Of a stretch of 64,000 nucleotides of DNA, positions 48,566-59,046 are shown piece after piece. The stretch is from positions 2,728,001 through 2,792,000 of the forward strand of contig JAITYX010000010.1 in the NCBI GenBank assembly GCA_021018815.1. The letters are read 5' to 3'. How positions within the stretch are numbered: position 1 is the stretch's first letter; every line of letters starts with the position of its first letter. The notes below the pieces were generated by a model. It made no database searches. It was not told the DNA's origin and saw nothing but the letters and a program-made list of their open reading frames with translations. The position numbers and the translations under genes are program-made. Origin of the DNA: Talinum fruticosum (Eukaryota; Streptophyta; Magnoliopsida; Caryophyllales; Talinaceae).

Positions 48566-49403
48566 ACTTGCACTTGTAATTGATTATATTCTTTTTCATC
48601 CTGATTAACATTTCCACTTGACCTAATTAATATGTGTTTTACAGCATTGGTTATAATATTTCCAGGAAAGAAGCCACCCACTCCCTATACAAATGAAGGG
48701 CTCAACAAGTTAAAACAAGGTTGGGCGGAGTTTGTATATAACCGTATAAAGAAATAGGTATATATTTATAGTTATTCTTGATTACTTGATTGGTCAAGTT
48801 TGTGATTTTAATTAGTCATACAGTTATACGTATATATGTACATAGGTTAATATATTATTTCACTGTCTTGTACCATATACAAAATGTGATCATTATGTTG
48901 TTTTGTATATATTCGGTGAAGAGTGTATTGGATTGTGGTTTGTATATGTGTTTGTATATGATTTTTGTACTGTACACAGGGTAAGCAAACACGTGAGAAA
49001 TTATTTTTAAAAAATTCAGACTTATTACTATGGTTCTCAAGGCAAAACCCTAGTAAAAGGTCCGGTTAGATCCTATTACTACGGTTCTTCACCTGAATTG
49101 TAGTCATATGCTTATCTATGATGACTGTTCCTTTATCTAAACCGTCGTCCTAGGTGCTCTGTAATAAGTTTTTCAACTATAGAGGAAGGCCCATGGCGAC
49201 GGTTCGGATGAAGAAACCGTCGTCATAGATTGACCTATGAGTAAGGTTTTGCGAGTTGAACCATCGTCATATATTGACCAATAACTACGGTTTTGAACCC
49301 TAGTAAAACATGCTACATATAACGATGGCCACATACACGACGCCCATTAACCGTAGTTAAATTTTGTTTATAACCATAGTTAAAAGTGGTTCCTGTAGTA
49401 GTG
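48566..49403 (+). other. 3' sequence and right subterminal region of CACTA element
   Basis: 48566-49090 repeats 43321-43830. From 49090 come subterminal repeats (AACCGTCGTC, GCGACGGTT, AACCATCGTC) and the right terminal inverted repeat. Confidence 0.7.
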
Positions 49404-50185
49404 ATAACCAATTTTAAAGCTAACGCACAATGAATAAAACAAGGAAAGTCATTGAGAAAGCACTTGTTTAAACAGAGCAACACCTTCCTAAACATTAAAG
49501 CTCAAGTCTATGTACCAAAATCTATTAAAAAGGAACATAAAAAGTGAAGCTATAGCTTTAAGTGCTTAGTTCATTTTGAGTCCGGTATATATAATGCCTC
49601 TCCAAATGTATCAGTAATCATCTACACAAAAGCAACATATATAGCCATTCAAAAATCGTGTATGATTGTCCCTCTCACCCCCTCCCCCGCCTCCGCCAAG
49701 AAGAAACAAAAATAATAAAAAATGGATGCAAACTCTAATAGTTGGGGAAGGGGGCTACTTAGTGGTGATTCCAATATTACACGTAAAGAACAGAGCTGAA
49801 AATTACATGATTATATAATAAATCGAAGGAAAAATTATTGTAACACCTACTGATTCCAATATTACACGTCAAGAACAGAGCTGAAAATTACATGATTATA
49901 TAATAAGCTGAAGGAAAAATTATTGTAAGTAACACCTACTAACATAACCCTTGTGCAAAAAAAAAAAAAAAAAAACATTAACAGATGCCCTATACCCCTC
50001 TCCTTATTAGGATCCACACCTCTTCCTTTTTTTTTCATCTTGGGAAGCCATGGAGTGATAAATCTTACTACTATTTAGTATCTCAAGTCATGTGATTTTA
50101 ACACACGAGTCATAGTATTCATATATACATTAGTTTTTCCTAAACCAAAAGTTACTTGAATTCCTATGAGCTCTAACGATTTACC
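49404..50185. other. non-repetitive stretch right of the CACTA element
   Basis: No element or gene recognised except a tandem duplication and a poly-A tract (about 49956-49976). The minus strand could hold an intron belonging to the exon at 50186-50332. Confidence 0.4.
49766..49939 (+). repeat. 85-bp tandem duplication
   Basis: TGATTCCAATATTACACG begins at 49766 and again at 49851. The two copies differ at a few positions and by a 4-base addition near the end. Confidence 0.9.
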
Positions 50186-50332
50186 TCAGTAGCTTTAGCT
50201 TGAAGATTTGTAGTAAGATGGTCTTCAAGTGTTACTACACCAGGATACTCGGATGCAAAGAAGGCATATTTCTTAATGGGCCTTAAGAATTTGATAAGCT
50301 CCACACAAGCACTCATTATCCTACACATTATG
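50186..50332 (-). CDS. isolated spliced exon of unknown, possibly host, gene
   Basis: On the minus strand an AATGTGTAG acceptor precedes an open stretch reading [42 protein letters not shown], ended by a GAG/GTAAAT donor. No stop interrupts it, and composition and residues look like real protein rather than repeat. I do not recognise the family. No neighbouring exon was found on either side, so it may be a gene fragment left behind or captured by a transposon. It lies just left of a small CACTA-like MITE. Confidence 0.35.
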
Positions 50333-50381
50333 TCCATCAAGTTAACATAAAATGAAAAATGAACTAAGTATTAGGTGGCGG

Positions 50382-50584
50382 CACTACAAAAAAACACAAA
50401 AATAGAAACGGACCTCTTTCGATGGGTAAGAACCCGTCGGACATTCCGAGGGGTTTTTTGCAATTCTTGTTAGAATTCCCTTTGGAATTTGGCAAATTCC
50501 GTCGGACAACCCGTCGGAAAACCCATTAGAATTTGGCAAATCCCGTCGGAAAACCCGTCGGTATTTCAATTTTTTTAGTACGAG
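50382..50584. mobile_element. about 200-bp CACTA-like MITE
   Basis: Starts CACTACAAAAAAACAC and ends TTTTTTTAGTACG, an imperfect inverted counterpart. Inside are repeated CCGTCGGA words in one orientation, like subterminal repeats of CACTA elements. No coding capacity. Confidence 0.55.
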
Positions 50585-50958
50585 ACTCATTAACTACTTT
50601 GAGTATGAGAGCTTATTTAGAAATATGCATAATATTAAGGGGGTCATTATGAGCATATTGCATAATAACTACAAGGAAGAGGAACAATTTAAAATAGTTG
50701 CATAATATTAAGAGAAGCGAAATATGTATGCAAATCGATATATACAAAGGCATTGCAACTTAACACCACCGTCAAAATTTCCAAGTAGGCCACCATAAAA
50801 AGACATAAATTAACCAAATGTGACTAATAAATTCTCAAATTTGAGGGAGGGGGCAATTCACTTAACCTCGAAGAAGCCAATGCCAACAAAAGTATCTCAC
50901 ATAATCATACTTCAAAAACAACAAAAAAAGAGAGAAAATCCCAAGTTCAGGAACTTAA
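50585..50958. other. unassigned AT-rich sequence
   Basis: An imperfect repeat of GCATAATATTAAG at about 50627 and 50701. No gene or element seen. Confidence 0.3.
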
Positions 50959-51115
50959 GGTGTGTTTGGTTGGGGAAAATATTTTCCCGAAAATTTATTT
51001 TCCATAGGAAAATAAATTTCCAAGAAAAATCATTTTCTACACACATTTTCCTTTGTTTGGTAAAAGAAAAATGATTTTTTAAAAATTTATTTTCAATTGT
51101 TTTGTAGGAAGGAAA
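50959..51115. repeat. foldback-type repeat (GGTGTGTTTGG)
   Basis: Starts GGTGTGTTTGGTTGGGG and is packed with inverted GGAAAAT / ATTTTCC words, as in small plant foldback or hAT-related repeats. Borders are approximate. Confidence 0.4.
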
Positions 51116-51124
51116 TTAATAGCA

Positions 51125-51242
51125 TAACCCTAACCCTAAACCCTAAATCCCCCAAACTCTAATCCTAACCCTAAAACCTATATCCCTTACCCTAACCCTA
51201 AATCTCTAAACCCCATATCCTAACCCTAAACCCTAAACCCTT
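51125..51242. repeat. degenerate interstitial telomere-like repeat
   Basis: About 118 bp of CCCTAAA and CCCTAA units with substitutions (TCCCCCAAACTCTAAT, CCATATCC). The Arabidopsis-type telomere unit is CCCTAAA. It abuts the truncated LTR at 51258. Confidence 0.8.
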
Positions 51243-51257
51243 GACACTTAAACTGAA

Positions 51258-52222
51258 GGTAAGAATTACAAAATTGGAGCTATAAGCTAAAGATTGAGTA
51301 AGTATAACTAGTGAGTGTTAAGCGAATGTGTTCAGCAATCTTCAACTCTTGTACAATGGCTTATATTTATACACAACAGAGTAGATTAGACGTTAAGACT
51401 TGTTCTGGACTTGTGAACTTCAATAGCCGTTGTTACGGCTAGTCCGAGTCACTTAGAAAAAGATCCGTTGTAACATGAACGTTGTGTGGTGATTCTTGGC
51501 TCAAAAAGTGGTCCATCCCTCTAGTTATGACTGAAGTTTGGGATGGAAACAATTGTTGAGCTCAAAGTTGAAGTTTACCAGTATTTGGAAACAAACAACC
51601 ACGACAAGGTGTTTGAGTTATGTCCGAAATGGTTAATTTTTGTCTGCAGGTGTTTAGCGGCTAGAAACCTGGTTGCTTTTGCTTTTTAAAAATAGAATAA
51701 ACTACTTTAATCAACTTGCAAAAGCAAATCAAAGTGGTACTCAAAGTATAAAAATACTTTGGTCCAAGATTAGGCAAAGATTATAATTAAATCAAAGTAA
51801 TTAAGAGCTTAATTAAGAATGGAATTTTCTGAGTCTAATATTCATTAGTTTCAAATTTCATCTTGCGTCAATCCTTAAAATGATCAAGTTAGTAAGAATA
51901 AAGAATTAAAATATATAAACTTGATCAAGTAATAATTTCATTAAATATGCTTGACTTAGAAAAGAGAATTAACATTGTAATTCATTTTTAGTTTGAACAC
52001 CAAGTCAATACTCGAATTTAAAGTGTTTGTGAAATTATTTACTCATTCCATTATTCCGAGTTCTTTACGAGTAAGTTAGAAACCCGGCTAAGAGTGTTAT
52101 GCTTGATAGATGATTTCGAGTAGGTTAGAAAATAATGGAAACTTGGATATGAGTTTCTTAAAAACTTAGAATGTCTTAGAATCCAAAATATAGAGAGATA
52201 GAGAATTACACCCGAGTGTTCA
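51258..52222 (-). repeat. truncated 3' LTR of element C
   Basis: In minus orientation it starts TGAACACTCGGG at 52222 and follows the D-family LTR for about 965 bp, then is cut off near 51258, losing about 510 bp. A TATA box (TATAAATA, minus) lies near 51365. Confidence 0.75.
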
Positions 52223-52240
52223 ATCTCCCCCTTTTGAGGA
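52223..52240 (-). other. polypurine tract of element C
   Basis: Minus strand reads CTCAAAAGGGGGAGAT immediately before the LTR start at 52222. Confidence 0.7.
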
Positions 52241-53976
52241 AAGGCATTCCATACTTAAGATAGAAACTAATCGGTTCGGAGAGTTAAGTTTTCATTGTAC
52301 GTTGATCGAGCAAGAAAAATAATAAAGAGTATTGAACGACTTAGCTTAGATCATATATAACTCAAAACATGCTTCTTGAAGTAAAGAGAGCATATGTGTC
52401 ACAGGATAGTGAAAAAATGTATCATAGTAAATAAAAAGTATGCTAAGAATTAGATATGCTTAGAAATAAGGACATTTCATTGAAAAGTTGAAGCAATTAC
52501 ACACTTAAACAAAGAAACAAGGAAACCGAGAAAAACTCCCCTAAGCCAAACATCTCTAATTTCTATCTTTTCTCTCCCCTATGCATTTCAGCAAAAATAA
52601 CAAAAAGAGGGAGGAAAGAACAATTAAGTACAAAGATGTTGGACAAAACAAATTTTAAAACTAAGAGGGGGAAGGAGCAGTTTGGTAAGAATTAGTAGAG
52701 CGAGGGTTGCGCTGTAGCCTTGAGTAGAGATAGCTTGGTAAGGTGGCAACAATAGAGGTAGATTAAGCAATAGAATTATACGCCTGTGAGACACATGAAA
52801 AGGTTCCTCTACTTCTTCTTCTTCGAAGCTTCAACAACTGTTCGTTGTAGGTCGTGGTTACGAGGTAGGAGCCTTAGACTCGCCTACATCGCTAGCCTCT
52901 TCCGAGGCGGACTGAGTGTGATATGAGGAGATCACCTCACGTTCTTTGTCGCCTATACCCTCGAGATGGAGCTGCTTCATCTTCCTTTTCTCCTTCTCTT
53001 TCAGCTTTTCCTTGTCCTTCTTACGCTTCTTCGACTCGGACTCAAAAGAGTCTGGAGGACTACGAAGGTTGTGCTTCTTCGGATTATGAGTCCTCTACTG
53101 CCTTAGACCTTCTTTCTTGGAGGCAACATATTTTCTATTATTGTTGCTGAATAACCTCCTTGAGCCAGGCAACTAGGGCTTGACTCGATCAATCTATGTC
53201 CAGAGCCTTAGTTTAGAACTAAGTCGGTATAGGCATAAAAGCCTAGAAAGCTGCCACAACTACTTGCAACTCTTTTGCTATGACAGCAAATTAAGTAGCC
53301 ACCTTCTAAAGAAGTTCAATAGAATGGAGAGCCGGAGAAGTGGAAGGTCCAACAATAAGAAGTGAAACCACAAGACCGGTCCGAGTCCGAGGTGGAGGAG
53401 GATGAGGTGCTAGTTTCGAGGAGTGAACGCCGACACCGGGTTAGATTTCCTAATATCCAAGGCCAATGATTTCACCTCTTCCAAAGCGAGACAACATGTT
53501 CTAGGCACTTGTTTGGGTCGAAGGAAGTTTGACCTCAAACTAAGTAAAAACAGATGAAAGAAGAGCTCTAAAGGGATAAGGAGTCTTCTTTTAGGCGGAT
53601 GGAACAGAAGCAATCTATTCCAGAATAAATGGAAAGAGGTCAACATCATACCCCTCAAGAATGTGAAAGAGAACCTTGAGAACTTTACTATTAGGGTTCT
53701 CTTTTAAGGGATAGTAGGAGAAGAAGGTTCTCATCGGACCGAAGCCCGAAGTCCGGCTCGAAAGTCATCCGAGTCACATAAAAGTTCTTTCTAGATTGAG
53801 GCATTTCATTAGCGTATTAATCAAAGAAGTCATCCGAGACTTCATTGAAGGGGATCTGGTTAGAAATGACAAAAAGAGACTTCACATCAAAGAGCTTGTG
53901 AAGTAGAGAAAGATTGATACGAACTACCTTGCCTTGGACGATAGAAGAGATCACGTTATCTCTTGTTCTCATGTAG
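52241..53976 (-). pseudogene. 3' part of extra gene in element C
   Basis: Continues, on the minus strand, the gene that starts at 63520; element D (53977-63249) splits them. From 53971 the frame gives TRDNVISSIVQGKVVRINL, LHKLFDVKSLFVISNQIP, FNEVSDDFFD, then VTRMTFEPDFGLRSDENLLL, then after an interruption HILEGYDVDLFPFILEQIA and FRALLSSVF, with a decayed coiled and acidic end (AWLKEVIQ, LQERRSKAVEDS near 53130-53180). The first half resembles the putative plant transposon protein domain found in plant repeat genes; I am unsure of the name. At least eight stops. D has a related C-terminal end. Confidence 0.55.
53972..53976. other. target-site duplication TGTAG, left of element D
   Basis: TGTAG here and at 63250-63254 flank element D exactly at its TG...CA ends. 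Confidence 0.9.
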
Positions 53977-55551
53977 TGAAGGCTTGCTTAGGGAGAGGCT
54001 AAGTCACCCTAGAGGAGGGGTAAATAGGGTGATGATGAAATTTGCTTGAATTTAAAGTAGATATGAATCCGAGGTGAGCGAGAGTCAAGGATGAGCTCGG
54101 AAAAGTACTAACTCGGAATTTAGTGAAGAGTGAAGAAACATATTAAATAGAACTTTAAAACTGTCCGAGTCTAGAATGCACTCAGAAAAGTAATAACTCG
54201 AAAGTACGTGGAAACCCTCCTGGGGTAGAAAACCACTATTTTGAGTCCACAAAATACGATGAGTCGACTTGACCCAAGTTGCTCCCTTAAACAACTCCTT
54301 ACATGTTTTTCCTAGACTCAAAAATTCCCTTATTTGATCTAGTACTTCCTAACCGAGATAACCCTTATAGTTAGGGACAACCGAGCTGAGTTAACCCTTA
54401 CAGCTCAGTCCGAGACCTTACTTAGAGAGTAAGAAAGAGAGTGTTTGTAATCGAATACAAGACATTACAACTCATAAAGTTATTAAATATAGACTTGGAG
54501 TTGTAAGTAGAAGATGGAGAATGAATACAATGGCTTTTGCTCAAGTATGTGTATTAACAATAGATTCGACAATCTTCAAGTCTTGAAAGGTGGCTTCTAT
54601 TTATAGGTGACCAAGCAGCAGTAGCCGTTGTGTCCATCTTCCGACTGGAAGTCCTTTGTGGCTCGTTGTAACGGATTTTCTAAGTCACTCGAAAAATATC
54701 CATTGAGATATGAACATTGGGCAATGGCTCTTGACTCCTTTGGAAGTCCCAAAACCACTGGTGGTGTCTTGAAAAATAAGGTGGAAACCACCGTTGAGCT
54801 TAGTGTTGCAGATTTCCAGCTTTGGAAACGGACAACCCCGACACGATGTCCGGGGCTAGGTTAGAGGTGGAAAAAGCCTTGTCTGCTGGTGATTTGACGT
54901 TTTGAAGTCGGTTACCTTTGTAGTTCAAAATTAGGATAGCCTCGTTTGAATAACTTACAAAAGTAAATCAATTTGGTTCTCAAAGTATAAAATACTTTGG
55001 TCCAAGATTAGACACAGATAATAACATAATTAAGATAATTAAATGACTAATTATTTGAGTCGAAAAGGAACGGAAAATTCGAGTCTAATATCCATGATAC
55101 TCAAAATTCCATTTGAGTCGGTCTAGAAGATAATCAAATCAAGTAGAAGATCAAAGTAAACAAACTTGATCTAGACTTAACAAGATTCAAAGTAAATAAG
55201 CTGACTTGGAATAGAGAATTAATAGTGTAATTCCTGTAACATGAAGTTAGACTCGAGTTTATGTGCGTAAACAAAAGTGTTTGAACATGCGATATACCCG
55301 AGTGTTGAGTGACTCAAAACTAAGCACGAAGAGGCATGTAGACGTAAGCTTTCCGAGTCGGTTAGTCGATTAGAAACAATCGGAAACATATATAGTGGAT
55401 TCTATAACACTCGGAGAAAATGCTATATTAGTCGGAAAAGTTTCGAAGGCACATGGAATGACTTGGAATCAATATGCTATAGGATAAGAAGTATTATACC
55501 CGATTCCTCGGTGGAACTCGGAAAAGTATAAGTATAAAGTCCGAGTCTTCA
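53977..55551 (-). repeat. 3' LTR of element D (1575 bp)
   Basis: Minus orientation TGAAGACTCGG at 55551 to AAGCAAGCCTTCA at 53977. Minus-strand TATA box (TATAAATA) at 54598-54605. Close to 61681-63249 with scattered substitutions. Confidence 0.9.
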
Positions 55552-55568
55552 ATCTCCCCTTTTTGATG
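55552..55568 (-). other. polypurine tract of element D
   Basis: Minus strand CATCAAAAAGGGGAGAT immediately precedes the 3' LTR start. Confidence 0.75.
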
Positions 55569-56641
55569 AAAGGCATTCCATACTTAGACGAAACTTTGTT
55601 AGTGATAAAAGTCCGATTATATAAACGTGCTCGTAAAGTAACGTGAGAATTCATAGCAAGAGCGAAAGTAACATAGCAAGAAACGAGATAAAATCGGATA
55701 GATACTCAACAATTATTCAAGAAATGCATTACTTCATTATCATCGGAAAATATTTACAGAGGGTGAGAGAGACTCCCACTAAACAAGACAACAAATTTTG
55801 TTCTATCTATTCTCCCCTTTTTCTTTCAGCAAAAAAAAAAAAAAAAAAAAAAAGGGAAGAATTCAACAAGAAGTACATATTTGATGTTTGGATAAAAAAA
55901 ACATGACACACTTGTAAAGAAAAGACTAAGAAACTAAGGAGGGGATGGAATAGTCGGGGTTGAGGAGGAAGGACGAGAGGTGCGCCGGCGCCGATAAGAT
56001 CTTGACGATGTGCTTGAGTGCGATGGAGGAAGTACGGGGATCTCGGCATCGGCTCGGTTCCGAGTGGCTGACCCAGAACTAAGTCGTCCGAGGCTCGTCC
56101 TCTTGGAACTCGGTGGTCGAAGGGATGTGCTTAGGCGACCTGCTGCTGGCTCGTTCTTGATCAGCAGATTCTTCGACCTAGTCGAGGCTATCGTCGAAGC
56201 TTATCACTTCGGTTGTGCTTCGAGAACACCCGGACCCTCGATTGCTGCTCCTTATCCTTCTTGTTCTCCTTGCCCTTCCGGCTCTCCTTGATTAAAAGGA
56301 GCTGCCTAAGCCACGAGCTCCTCTGCTTCTTCTTCTCCTTCTCCTTCTTCTCCTTTGTCCGAGGAGGACTTGTCGGGGCTCGAGGATTCCACAGAGGTGT
56401 CCGAGTCTCCTTGATCCTGAGTTGCCTTGGATTGTCTCTCCTGAAGGAGCTCGCTCAGCTCCCACTGCTCTTTCAACAGAGCCTTCATCTCAAGGAGCAC
56501 GTCCTGCTTGCTCTCCAAGTTGAGATTGGGTGGTTTTACGGTTGATGGTCATAGGCTGGAAGACAGTCTTGAATGACCGGAGAAGGTCCTTGACTTCTAA
56601 GGACACAGAAGAAATTTTGTCCATGAAAGTAGTGGACAAAA
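55569..56641 (-). pseudogene. C-terminal part of extra gene in element D
   Basis: Minus strand 56640-56530 reads MDKISSVSLEVKDLLRSFKT, then after a one-frame change VLLEMKALLKEQWELSELLQ, ERQSKATQDQGDSDTSVESS and a Glu/Ser-rich acidic tail ending at 56306; more charged sequence follows in another frame toward 55920. Predicted coiled coil then disordered acidic end. Element C has the matching end near 53130-53200. A 24-bp poly-A tract lies near 55830. The N-terminal part is lost where the nested element sits. Function unknown. Confidence 0.5.
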
Positions 56642-57929
56642 TGATGTGTAGTGGCGGAAGCAAAGAAAATGGATAGCAAACCGCAAGAAGCACAACCGGG
56701 CAGAATGCAGCCTGCTTGCGCAATCTTGGCAGATTGGGGAAATGGAGGGGCAAAAGTGCTTGGTCTTGGCTGAAATTTGGTGGGAAGGATGGTAACTGGT
56801 AGATGATGATCGTGACCAAGTTTCGTTGAATTTGGATAAGGGGAACTCCCTGAACAGATAGCCTGAAGCTGAGGTAACCGGCTGGCTGTACAGACAGACA
56901 CCCTTTGTTTGATTTTGGTGTGGAGGATGGAGGTGTTCTTGGATGGAGCTGAAAATTGGTGGAATGGAAGTAGATGGACAGGAAGGATTGTGGTTAAAAT
57001 TTGGAATGAAATGGCTGGGTAGATTGTGAGATATGAATTGATGAAGTGAGGGGATAATACCAAGGTCCTAGCTCGGATACGAGAAAACACCACCGAGTAA
57101 GAACCGAGGGGCACCTTCAATCTGTCCGGATACAGCAACACCACCGGGAGATTGGAAGGACTCACAGGACACCACCTAGCTGCCACACTAGGATACAGCA
57201 ATGAGAGTTCCGAAGGGTGAGCAAATCCAGCTCGAGTATAAACTCATATATTTCATCAAAGGTGTCTTACAATGGCGCATAGGTGCTGAATATATAATGC
57301 TTCATATGAGCAATTACATAACCGAATCCAAGCTGAAAAATATGAAATAAAGCAAAACAAAAATGCCAACTAATTAGATGCTTTCCTCCTCCCCAAGTTA
57401 AGCTTGAAGAATTTCTAGCCAAGTATTGTTTGATAGGGAACATGTGGCCAAGATTTGTTGCCCCTTCTCCAAGCTCTTTTCTAACCACCTTCCACTAGTG
57501 GTAGTGTCTTCTAGAATGCTTCTAGCTTGGTGTTCTTGGCAGCTCCATGTGATGCATGACCATAAGCCCTTTTGGCCCTCCCTTGGACCGACCCATCATG
57601 ACATGAATTTATTTATGTTCAAAGCTCTTAAGATAATAATACTTGTAACATTGCTTGATTTGTACTTGGCCGATCTTCCCTTGCTTAACCATGGAAATTT
57701 GGTGAGCTTGATTCCTCAACTATCTTCCTTAACACCTTGATTTATTTATGAACAAGTAATCAATGATTAACCTCCCGGCTCAAACGACATTATGTGCTTG
57801 AAAAATACAAGCATTCCCGGTTGTTTTGCATGCACGTTGAGCTGAACATTTTCTGTCTTTTTACCCATGGCTGGCCACTTTCCATTAATGTCACACAGCT
57901 CAAAACAGAAGGCTGCCCACTCTCCATCA
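56642..57929 (-). repeat. 3' LTR of gag-protease element
   Basis: Minus orientation TGATGGAGAGTGGGCAG at 57929 to CTACACATCA at 56642. A 221-codon open frame within it (minus) is not conserved beyond this LTR pair and is treated as non-coding. Confidence 0.9.
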
Positions 57930-58460
57930 TTCTCCCCTTGTAGGAGAGAATTTGCCCTCAAATTCGCACAAATAACATGCTCCGGGTGTGAAAAAATTTG
58001 ACCATGTTGGCGCTTGTGTTGAGAACAAAATGGAGTTTCCTTGTATGCCCAGGCAGACGGTTAATTGTGGGAGCAGGCCTCGTCCATGCAGCCAGCCCGG
58101 ATGTTCTCCGAGTATGCTCATGATGTAGGGGTTGCCTCGGTCCTCATTAGGCACATCAAACCGCAAACATTGAGGAAGATACACAACTTCCTTTGGTACC
58201 ATGAAAGTTGGCACAACAAACTCCACAACTCCATGTTCAACGTTTGGACAGAAATGATTTGGCCTCAAAATACCATCAAAAGCAATCAAACTTACATTGT
58301 CCTTCCATTGAACAACAGATTCGGACAGGCCATAATGTGGACTTAACAACCACTTACCAATGAAAAGGAAGTCACCCTTCTTTGGTATAGAAAAAATGGG
58401 GGCTGTCCATGGAATTTCTTCGTTGTTCTTCTCGGTCATCTGCCCATGTTTCAGCACCAT
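57927..58460 (-). CDS. unidentified ORF in the pol position of the gag-protease element
   Basis: 177 codons, intact, on the minus strand, starting at ATG 58460 and ending at the polypurine tract. It includes EEIPWTAPIFSIPKKGDFLF, GKWLLSPHYGLSESVVQW, GVVEFVVPTFMVPKEVVYLP and ACYLCEFEGKFSPTRGE. No RT, RNase H, integrase or zinc motif. The protease frame overlaps it by 89 bp in another register. It may be a real extra protein, or the relic of an acquired non-coding segment. Membrane segments are not evident. Confidence 0.45.
   Translation of the reverse strand: MVLKHGQMTEKNNEEIPWTAPIFSIPKKGDFLFIGKWLLSPHYGLSESVVQWKDNVSLIAFDGILRPNHFCPNVEHGVVEFVVPTFMVPKEVVYLPQCLRFDVPNEDRGNPYIMSILGEHPGWLHGRGLLPQLTVCLGIQGNSILFSTQAPTWSNFFTPGACYLCEFEGKFSPTRGE
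57930..57948 (-). other. polypurine tract of gag-protease element
   Basis: Minus strand CTACAAGGGGAGAATGATG overlaps the 3' LTR start. Confidence 0.75.
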
Positions 58461-59046
58461 TGGCCTTTAAATCACATTCTGGCCATGTGAGAAAAATAGC
58501 TCCGGGATGGGGTCCTTTTGGAGACATGGTTTTTTTGTGGTGGCGAGTGAAAAGGATTGTTGTGTAGAGGGTCAAGGACAATTTTGGCTTGTGGAGTGAC
58601 GGTGAGGAGATGTACATTTTGTGGAGGGTTTTCGGTTTTATGGAAAGATGGGGAAATTTGTGTTTGGTAAGGAAAAAACTCTTGTTGCTTATCCTTGAAG
58701 AGAGGTTCTCCAAGTGTAAGCAATAGGTCATTTTGGGAAGTAGAGTTTTGTGGCTTCGGATTACATTGGCTAGGGGCAAAGGAGCTAAGGTGATTTTCTT
58801 TCCATCCTTGGTGAAGGTGTAGGTGTTCTTGAAGCCATCATGTGTCACCCTTCGGTCATATAGCCAAGGTCTCCCAAGTAATATATGGCAAGCATCCATA
58901 GGAATTACATCACACCACAACTCATCATGATAGTGCTTACCAATACTAAATGAAAGAAGACAACGAGAATTAACTTGAAGTCCTTTACCTTGGCTGAGCC
59001 ATTGCACATTATAAGGGTGAGGGATGGACCGAAGCATGAAGTCCAA
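58372..59046 (-). pseudogene. retroviral-type aspartic protease, frameshifted from gag
   Basis: The active-site motif IIDGGSCANVA lies at the end of the gag frame (about 59070-59110); the next segment continues in this frame: NVQWLSQGKGLQVNSRCLL, FSIGKHYHDELWCDVIPMD, ACHILLGRPWLYDRRVTHDG, ITLAPL. Asp-Gly-Gly replaces the usual Asp-Thr/Ser-Gly, a known form in plant elements. The frame switch near 59020-59040 looks like a one-base indel or possibly programmed. After about residue 100 the frame leaves the protease family and is basic and serine-rich without a recognised domain. Confidence 0.78.

Larger units (their letters stand above)
38498..49403 (+). mobile_element. CACTA DNA transposon (10.9 kb) with duplicated body
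   Basis: Left end CACTACTACAGGAACC (38498-38513) and right end GGTTCCTGTAGTAGTG (49388-49403) are perfect 16-bp inverted repeats, with weaker pairing to about 32 bp. Flanks are ACA (38495-38497) and ATA (49404-49406), a one-mismatch 3-bp target duplication. Subterminal repeats of ACGACGGTT / AACCGTCGTC type lie at 38520-38780 and 49080-49370. The body is two copies of the same gene region. I find no TNP2/DDE transposase, so it is non-autonomous. Confidence 0.88.

Noticed and set aside
56010..56545. Plus-strand frames of 93 and 110 codons
   Set aside because: Shadows of the acidic, Glu/Ser-rich minus-strand frame of element D; rich in Phe/Ser/Leu as expected for its complement.
56536..57201. 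221-codon minus-strand open frame, repeated at 60334-60954 as 206 codons
   Set aside because: It lies inside the LTRs of the gag-protease element; the second copy is only there because the LTRs are near-identical. No recognised domain, and each copy runs past the LTR end into different sequence.
57426..57740. 104-codon plus-strand frame, repeated identically at 61179-61493
   Set aside because: Also LTR sequence; conservation is explained by recent insertion, not by coding.
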